Below, piece by piece: positions 1 through 4,701 of a stretch of DNA of 5,805 bases. Each line of letters begins with the position of its first letter. Positions within the stretch are counted from its first letter, which is position 1. The translations under genes and the position numbers were made by a program. Source of the stretch: Nitrospirota bacterium (lineage in GTDB: Bacteria > Nitrospirota > Thermodesulfovibrionia > UBA6902); the NCBI GenBank assembly GCA_015491705.1, contig WFVK01000357.1, positions 1 through 5,805 of the forward strand, given 5' to 3'. The notes under the pieces are model-generated. The model had not been told where the DNA came from, made no database searches, and saw nothing but the letters and a program-made list of their open reading frames with translations.

Positions 1-582
1 AAACGCCTCCTGTATGCAAACAAGGCAGGCCTCGTTCCGGACCTGAAGGCCGTGAAGCTGCTCTTCTCATTAAAAAACCGTTCGGATGACACCATTATGA
101 AGGCCGTTGTCGCCGAGCTCGAAAAAAACGGTATCAGGTTCCACAAGACGACCGCCTTTATAAAGGACCTGCTTGCCCCTGAAGGGGTGATGACCCGCCT
201 GAAACCCTCAAGGGGCGAGATGCGGGACATAGAGTTCGGATGGGACATCGCCAAAAAGATAGGCCGGCTGGACATCGGCCAGACAGTGGTCATAAGGGAC
301 CAGGCGGTCATGGCGGTTGAGGCCATGGAGGGCACGGACGAGGCTGTCAGGAGAGGCGGGGCACTTGCAGGAAAGGATGCGGTTGTGGTGAAGGTAAGCA
401 AGCCGCGGCAGGACATGCGGTTTGACGTGCCTGTTGTAGGCAGCGGCACCCTCGCCTCGATGAAGGCATCAGGCGCAAGGGTCCTGGCAGTGGAAGCCGG
501 GAAGTGTATCATCATAGATAAGGAGAATTTCATAAAAGAAGCCGACGGGGCGGGGCTTGTGGTAACAGGGATAAAGAAATGA
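1..582 (+). CDS. lpxI: LpxI, UDP-2,3-diacylglucosamine pyrophosphatase (C-terminal part, start outside the window)
   Basis: Cytoplasmic lipid A enzyme that hydrolyses UDP-2,3-diacylglucosamine to lipid X (2,3-diacylglucosamine 1-phosphate) and UMP; it replaces the unrelated LpxH in many bacteria. The frame is open from base 1, so the GTG at 52 is internal. The 193 visible residues are roughly the last two thirds of a family usually near 270-280 residues. Visible family features (DUF1009 domain): the stretch QTVVIRDQAVMAVEAMEGTD at about residues 94-113, followed by EAVRRGG, then FDVPVVG at about 141-147, whose Asp is a good candidate for the conserved catalytic or metal-site Asp of the family. 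The sequence ends in a hydrophobic strand (GLVVTGIKK). The stop overlaps the gnnA start as ATGA, implying translational coupling. The family is certain; the activity is inferred from family knowledge. The upstream neighbours, likely lpxA or fabZ, cannot be seen. Confidence 0.95.
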   Translation, partial: KRLLYANKAGLVPDLKAVKLLFSLKNRSDDTIMKAVVAELEKNGIRFHKTTAFIKDLLAPEGVMTRLKPSRGEMRDIEFGWDIAKKIGRLDIGQTVVIRDQAVMAVEAMEGTDEAVRRGGALAGKDAVVVKVSKPRQDMRFDVPVVGSGTLASMKASGARVLAVEAGKCIIIDKENFIKEADGAGLVVTGIKK

Positions 583-1505
583 CAAGGGTTGCGGTCATAG
601 GCGCGGGCTCAATCGGCTATCATCATGCAAGGATATTTTCGGGCCTGGAGGGGGTGGAACTTGCGGGCGTGGTCGATATTGATCCGCAGAGGGCGCGGCA
701 GGTTGCATCGGAATACAACTGTGAGGCGTATGTGGATTACATGGATGTTATCGACTCCGTGGATGCGGTCAGCATTGCGGCGCCTACCACGCTGCACTTT
801 CAGATAGGGATGGATATCCTGAAACACGGCAGGAACCTGCTCATTGAAAAGCCGCTAACAACGACTGTTGAAGAGGCCGATGTACTTATCCGCGAGGCGG
901 AAAAGAGAAATCTCATACTCCAGGTGGGCCATCTCGAAAGATTCAATCCCGGTGTCTCCATGCTGAGCCGTATGGTGGACAAACCGGACTTTATCGAATG
1001 CCGCAGGCTGTCCCCTTTTCTCGGCAGGGGCGCTGATGTGGATGTCACCCTTGACTTAATGATACATGACATAGATATAATATTAGGTTTGGTGAAATCC
1101 GGTATCAACGATATCCGCGCCACGGGGGCAAAGCTCCTGACTGAAAATATCGATATAGCCCGTGCATGGATTGAATTTGAAAACGGCTGCATTGCAGAGG
1201 CCACGGCAAGCAGGATAGAGAATGAAAAGACCAGGCGGCTCAGGATCTTCCAGCGCGGCGCCTTCATGGAACTGGACTATCAGAAACAGGAGATAACGTG
1301 CCGCCCGGGGCTCAACAGCGGGGCGGCGGATGAGATTAAAAGGCCGGCGGCAAAAGAGCCGCTCAGGGAAGAGCTCGTCTCTTTCATAGAATGCGTGCGC
1401 AGCGGTACAAGGCCCGCTGTCTCGGGGCATGAGGGCAGGGAGGCACTGAGGATTGCATTAGAGATATCCGGGCTGGTTAATGAAGCCCTCCGGATATACA
1501 ACTGA
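579..1505 (+). CDS. gnnA: Gfo/Idh/MocA-family NAD-dependent sugar dehydrogenase, probable UDP-GlcNAc 3-dehydrogenase GnnA
   Basis: 308 residues, a normal length for the family. The N-terminal Rossmann fold shows VAVIGAGSIGYHHAR (residues 4-18, GxGxxG at 8-13), with an acidic residue after strand 2 (VVDIDP, Asp33) that favours NAD over NADP. The family EKP motif is at 90-92, its Lys91 being the expected catalytic lysine. QVGHLERFNP is at 115-124 and DLMIHDID at 159-166, with His163 the likely acid-base partner. The start ATG overlaps the lpxI stop, with an AGGG about 9 bases upstream as a modest ribosome site. Known: GnnA of Acidithiobacillus ferrooxidans oxidises C3 of UDP-GlcNAc, giving the ketone that GnnB aminates. 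Inferred: the same role here, because the gene sits between lpxI and a DegT aminotransferase. Sugar dehydrogenases for O-antigen amino sugars (WbpB type) are the main alternative. The family is certain; the substrate is probable. Confidence 0.87.
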   Translation: MTRVAVIGAGSIGYHHARIFSGLEGVELAGVVDIDPQRARQVASEYNCEAYVDYMDVIDSVDAVSIAAPTTLHFQIGMDILKHGRNLLIEKPLTTTVEEADVLIREAEKRNLILQVGHLERFNPGVSMLSRMVDKPDFIECRRLSPFLGRGADVDVTLDLMIHDIDIILGLVKSGINDIRATGAKLLTENIDIARAWIEFENGCIAEATASRIENEKTRRLRIFQRGAFMELDYQKQEITCRPGLNSGAADEIKRPAAKEPLREELVSFIECVRSGTRPAVSGHEGREALRIALEISGLVNEALRIYN

Positions 1506-1510
1506 CGACA

Positions 1511-2635
1511 ATGATAAAAACCATTCATAATAAAACTTCCATCCCCATGCTTGATCTCAAGGCACAGCATGAGCCGCTGAAGGAAGAAATAAAATCCGTT
1601 TTAAAAGAGATACTGGACAGCGGCCAGTTCGTGCTGGGGCCCAACGTGGAATCCTTTGAGCAGGAGATCGCATCATACTGCAATGTCAGGAACGCCGTGG
1701 CCCTCGCATCCGGCACCGATGCGCTGCACCTGTGCCTGAACGCCCTCGGCATAACCTCAGGAGATGAAGTGATCACCACGCCGTTCACCTTTATTGCATC
1801 CGCGGAGGCAATCACTTATGTAGGGGCCAGGCCGGTCTTTGCCGATATAGACGGCGATACGCTGAATATAGACCCCGCAAGGATAGAGGAAAAGATAACG
1901 CCCCGGACCAGGGCCATAGTTGTCGTGCACCTTTTCGGCCAGCCCGCGGACATGAAAGAGATCATGGACATTGCAGGGAGACACAATCTCAGGGTGATCG
2001 AAGACTGCGCCCAGGCCTTTGGGGCGACATACAGCGGCGCCCCTGTAGGGAGCATGGGTGATACCGGCTGTTTCAGCTTTTATCCGAGCAAAAACCTCGG
2101 CGCCTACGGCGACGGCGGCATGATGGTAACAAACAACCCGGATATATACGAAAAGGTGAGGCTCCTCAGAAACCATGGAACAGTAGGCCCGTACCGGCAC
2201 GGGTTTCTGGGTTACAACAGCAGGCTCGATGAAATTCAGGCCGCTATCCTCAGGATAAAATTAAGGCATATAGATGAATACAATGAAAAGCGGCGCGGCA
2301 TTGCAAAACTGTACTCCTCACTGCTCGGCGGCGCTGTCAGGTGCCCGGTGGAACCGGCGGACAGGGTGCATGTCTATCACCAGTACACCATAAGGACACC
2401 GCTCAGGGACGAGGTGAAAAAGGCCCTTGAGAGCCGGTCCATCTCATCCGTCGTCTACTATCCGCTTTCACTGCATATGCAGGAGGCGTTCAGGTATCTC
2501 GGTTATTCGGAGGGTGACTTCCCGGAGAGCGAGGCAGCGGCCAGAGAAGTGCTGTCACTTCCGATTTATCCGGAGCTTGAACCTGAGGCCGCTAATCTTG
2601 TTGCAGAGACCGTCCTGAAGGCACTCGGCGCTTAG
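1511..2635 (+). CDS. gnnB: DegT/DnrJ/EryC1/StrS-family PLP aminotransferase, probable UDP-GlcNAc3N synthase GnnB
   Basis: 374 residues, full length for the family of sugar-nucleotide aminotransferases (fold type I, cytoplasmic). Diagnostic features: the N-terminal phrase IPMLDLKAQH at 11-20; SGTDAL at 67-72 for the cofactor phosphate; TTPFTFIASAEAI at 89-101; EDCAQAFGA at 164-172, with Asp165 facing the pyridine nitrogen and Gln168 stacking; FSFYPSKNLGAYGDGGMM at 188-205, with Lys194 the Schiff-base lysine; and RNHG near 220-223. The start is 5 bases after the gnnA stop and has no good ribosome site, so translation is probably coupled to gnnA. The internal ATG at 1547 (Met13) is an alternative start that fits the usual family N-terminus. 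Inferred role: transfer of an amino group, probably from glutamate, to the GnnA 3-keto product to give UDP-GlcNAc3N. A WbpE-like O-antigen role cannot be excluded. The gene ends the operon. Confidence 0.87.
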   Translation: MIKTIHNKTSIPMLDLKAQHEPLKEEIKSVLKEILDSGQFVLGPNVESFEQEIASYCNVRNAVALASGTDALHLCLNALGITSGDEVITTPFTFIASAEAITYVGARPVFADIDGDTLNIDPARIEEKITPRTRAIVVVHLFGQPADMKEIMDIAGRHNLRVIEDCAQAFGATYSGAPVGSMGDTGCFSFYPSKNLGAYGDGGMMVTNNPDIYEKVRLLRNHGTVGPYRHGFLGYNSRLDEIQAAILRIKLRHIDEYNEKRRGIAKLYSSLLGGAVRCPVEPADRVHVYHQYTIRTPLRDEVKKALESRSISSVVYYPLSLHMQEAFRYLGYSEGDFPESEAAAREVLSLPIYPELEPEAANLVAETVLKALGA

Positions 2636-2649
2636 CCGGGTCAGCAGGC

Positions 2650-4485
2650 TCAGTCGGTTTCCGCGATCTTTATGACCTGCCCTACGTATAACCGTGTGGA
2701 TTTCAGGTTGTTGATGCGTTCAAGGGTCTTTGTATTCGTATTGAACCTCCTGGCAATCAGCCAGAGCGAATCCCCCTTCCTGATGCGGTACAGGCCGTCC
2801 GGCGGCAGATCCACCCTTGATGCGCGGAGGTTCCTGTATGAGGTGTCCTTCAGGGGTATTTTCAGTTTCTGGCCCGCCCGGATGAAATGTTTGCGCCGTA
2901 TATTGTTGGCCATGATTATCTTCCTCACGGTCGTGCGGTATTTCATGGCTATAAGCGACAGTGTCTCGCCTTTCTTGACCCTGTGGTATACATATGCATT
3001 CTCCGGAGGGGCCCACCCTCGTATCTCCTCGAGCTTTGCAAGCAGGACTTCGGTCATGCCCGAGGGAACCTTCAGAGAATAAGGCGTGGCCGGCGTAACC
3101 TGATAGCGCAGCTCGGGATTCAGCTCCGTAAGCACCTTTAAAGGTATGCCCAGTTCCCTGGCCACTGTCTTCAGGAGGACCGGCTTTTCAATGGTTACGG
3201 ATTCATACAGGAGCGGCGGGTCCGGCTCTCCGAGCGTAAACCCGTATTTTTCGGGGTCTTTCAGTATGTGCAGTGTCGCCAGAAATTTCGGTACATATCG
3301 CGCGGTCTCGCGGGGAAGCTCTTTGTACAGGTCCCAGAAGTTGTCAAGGTAATTGATCCTCTGATTGCGTATCGTCCTTAAGACGGTACCCTCCCCGCAG
3401 TTGTAACCCGCAAGCACGGTGGTCCAGTCTCCGAAGATATTGTGCAGTTCCTTTAAATAGGCGATGGCGGCCCTGGTCGACTTCTCGGGGTCCAGCCTTT
3501 CGTCGACCCACGTGTCCCTCTTCAGGCCGAACTTGGAGCCCGTGGAAGAAATAAACTGCCACAGGCCGAGGGCGCGGGCGCGGGACATTGCCCTGACCTT
3601 GAAGCCGCTCTCGATCAGGGGCAGCCACGCAAGGTCCTCGGGCAGGCCCGCCTCCCTGAGGGCGGCCACTATCATATTCATGTACCTTCCGGAGCGTTTG
3701 TAGGACTCCATGAAAAACCTGCGGTCCGGCCCCTGGAACCTTTTGATCTCCTTTGCCACGTGTTCATTCATTGTCAGGGGAATCTCATTATGGTTGCCGT
3801 TGACCGCGGTGTACCGCGAGGCATATATCTCCAGTATCCTCTTGGAGATCATGAAGCGCAGGTCTTCCTTCTGCTGAATCAGCTCGGGATACTCGTTGGT
3901 ATCAACCTGCAGGACAAGGGCATATGCCTGATCCAGCGTCTCAATGGCCTTTTCAAGGTTGCCTTCGGACCAGAACTCCTGGGATGCATTGCAATACTCC
4001 AGGGCTGCATCAAGGAGGTTCTGCTCCTTCCCCGCATCGTCCGCATCATCCACATCATCATAGAATTCATCGTCCTGGATTTTTTCCACGGGTATGTTTT
4101 CCGTCTTTGCAGCATCCTCAACCGCCTGCACTGTTTTTATATTCTCGTCCCTGACTGATTCACTCCTGACCGATTCACTATCACTGCCGGAGGCGGCGGC
4201 GTTACATTCCTCACAGACTGTATCATCTGCATCCGTTACATTTTCATCCGCGGCTGCATCTTTTTTTTCTTCCTGTCTCTGCACGGAGTTGACTGTTTCC
4301 TCGCGGGGGATATCCGCCTGCACGTCCGGGGCCTCCCCGGCTCCCTCGACCATGATGGCGGGCGGAGGGGCCGGCTCGGACACACTGTTTATCCGGGAAC
4401 CGGTAAGGAGTGTTTCGGGGAGGCTGCAGCCGAATGCCAGGATGGAAAGCAGCAGGACCAGATATCTGAAATCCGTCATTTTCAT
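2650..4485 (-). CDS. mltD: MltD-type membrane-bound lytic murein transglycosylase, lipoprotein with LysM domains
   Basis: 611 residues; longer than E. coli MltD (about 450), mainly through an N-terminal linker. Domains in order: a lipoprotein signal with Lys2 and Arg7, hydrophobic 8-18 and Cys20 after Gly19; Ser at +2 suggests outer-membrane sorting. An acidic, low-complexity linker spans about 38-155. A helical TPR-like segment lies at about 155-225 (SEGNLEKAIETLDQAYALV, then ISKRILEIYASR). The SLT goose-lysozyme-like domain covers about 265-410, with LPLIESGF giving catalytic Glu292, ALGLWQF at 305-311 and AGYNCGEG at 359-366. A degenerate LysM-like segment at about 428-475 (NPELRYQVTPATPYSLKVP) precedes two clear LysM domains at 499-544 and 564-609. 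The family cleaves the MurNAc-GlcNAc bond, leaving 1,6-anhydroMurNAc ends; LysM binds glycan. The gene converges on gnnB 14 bp away and probably has its own promoter. The ATG at 4479 (Met3) is an alternative start; neither has a strong ribosome site. Confidence 0.93.
   Translation of the reverse strand: MKMTDFRYLVLLLSILAFGCSLPETLLTGSRINSVSEPAPPPAIMVEGAGEAPDVQADIPREETVNSVQRQEEKKDAAADENVTDADDTVCEECNAAASGSDSESVRSESVRDENIKTVQAVEDAAKTENIPVEKIQDDEFYDDVDDADDAGKEQNLLDAALEYCNASQEFWSEGNLEKAIETLDQAYALVLQVDTNEYPELIQQKEDLRFMISKRILEIYASRYTAVNGNHNEIPLTMNEHVAKEIKRFQGPDRRFFMESYKRSGRYMNMIVAALREAGLPEDLAWLPLIESGFKVRAMSRARALGLWQFISSTGSKFGLKRDTWVDERLDPEKSTRAAIAYLKELHNIFGDWTTVLAGYNCGEGTVLRTIRNQRINYLDNFWDLYKELPRETARYVPKFLATLHILKDPEKYGFTLGEPDPPLLYESVTIEKPVLLKTVARELGIPLKVLTELNPELRYQVTPATPYSLKVPSGMTEVLLAKLEEIRGWAPPENAYVYHRVKKGETLSLIAMKYRTTVRKIIMANNIRRKHFIRAGQKLKIPLKDTSYRNLRASRVDLPPDGLYRIRKGDSLWLIARRFNTNTKTLERINNLKSTRLYVGQVIKIAETD
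4150..4179 (-). repeat. Two tandem 15-bp units inside the mltD linker
   Basis: Positions 4150-4164 and 4165-4179 are adjacent 15-bp copies that differ at one base (CTGACTGATTCACT versus CTGACCGATTCACT after a shared C). On the coding strand they give a repeated Ser-Glu-Ser-Val-Arg segment at about residues 103-112. The unit is in frame, so gain or loss would lengthen or shorten the acidic linker without breaking the lipoprotein. Confidence 0.8.
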
Positions 4486-4526
4486 CTTACAGTCCGGTTT
4501 TAATAAACTACCTTCATACAGTCTTT

Positions 4527-4575
4527 ATTTTACATAATCCGGCAGTTAATATGCAATTACAAAAATCAATATCAA
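4527..4575 (-). promoter_or_regulatory. Candidate sigma-70-type promoter for mltD (two overlapping settings)
   Basis: Read on the minus strand, TTGATA (4570-4575, five of six bases of the -35 consensus) is followed after 18 bp by TATTAA (4546-4551, four of six of the -10). A second setting uses TTGCAT (4551-4556) and TAAAAT (4527-4532, five of six) with an 18-bp spacer. Either would start transcription tens of bases before the mltD ATG, in an AT-rich gap between two genes on the same strand. The sequence motifs are visible; promoter activity is inferred, and AT-rich DNA gives such matches easily. Confidence 0.4.
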
Positions 4576-4638
4576 TTCCCGCGCACCAAAAGGGCATTAC
4601 GCACCAAATCGTTAAAAATCAAAGAGTTAGGCGGGAAT
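4575..4638. repeat. Inverted repeat ATTCCCGC / GCGGGAAT flanking the direct repeats
   Basis: ATTCCCGC at 4575-4582 is the exact reverse complement of GCGGGAAT at 4631-4638, with 48 bp between. Allowing three extra bases in the right arm (ATA or TAA), the match continues outwards to CAATT on the left and AATTG on the right. The arms enclose the two CGCACCAAA copies. It may be a pair of sites for one dimeric regulator, a short transcript fold, or a remnant of a small element. No target-site duplication is seen. Confidence 0.45.
4582..4608. repeat. Direct 9-bp repeat CGCACCAAA, 18-bp period
   Basis: CGCACCAAA occurs exactly at 4582-4590 and again at 4600-4608. The pair lies just upstream of the candidate -35 boxes of mltD on the minus strand, where an activator or repressor would be expected. 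GCACCA is also the half-site sequence of NtrC-type enhancers, but those are inverted pairs with a nearby sigma-54 promoter, and neither is present. The repeat is certain; a regulator-binding role is a guess from position. Confidence 0.5.
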
Positions 4639-4651
4639 AATTGTCCCTTCA

Positions 4652-4669
4652 ATGTCATATTAATGACAT
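4652..4669. promoter_or_regulatory. Dyad ATGTCAT-N4-ATGACAT between topA and mltD
   Basis: Perfect 7-bp arms (4652-4658 and 4663-4669) separated by ATTA. It begins 32 bp beyond the topA stop in the direction of topA transcription. The stem is AT-rich and no T-run follows it on the minus strand, so it is a poor intrinsic terminator; it looks more like an operator for a dimeric regulator or a weak 3'-end hairpin. The symmetry is certain; the role is unknown. Confidence 0.4.
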
Positions 4670-4701
4670 GCGCCATTTCTTATTGAAACGGCATAATGTA
4701 T

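Noticed and set aside
800..1570. Several minus-strand frames of about 100-155 codons inside gnnA and at its junction with gnnB
   Set aside because: Shadows of the Rossmann dehydrogenase; no conserved motifs, and the plus-strand genes account for the region completely.
1757..2200. A 147-codon minus-strand frame inside gnnB
   Set aside because: Opposite the aminotransferase active-site region, which is highly conserved in the plus frame; no independent evidence of coding.
579..2635. WbpB/WbpE-type pair for an O-antigen diamino uronic acid
   Set aside because: Family resemblance allows it, but coupling to lpxI and the absence of WbpA, WbpD or glycosyltransferase genes in the window favour the lipid A reading; kept only as an alternative.
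2624..2640. Hairpin CTCGGC-loop-GCCGGG as an intrinsic terminator for gnnB
   Set aside because: Only six pairs including one G-T, overlaps the stop codon and has no following T-run.
4094..4537. A 147-codon plus-strand frame crossing the mltD start
   Set aside because: Ser/Ala-rich low-complexity translation of the reverse of the acidic linker; no recognisable domain or ribosome site, and it covers the lipoprotein signal and the upstream region of mltD.
4582..4608. NtrC enhancer with a sigma-54 promoter
   Set aside because: The GCACCA half-sites are in direct rather than inverted order, and scanning both strands of the gap for GG-N10-GC with the usual -24/-12 flanks gave no match.
4486..4701. 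A small gene or small RNA in the topA-mltD gap
   Set aside because: No short frame with a ribosome site and no promoter-terminator pair was found; the repeats are better explained as regulatory DNA.
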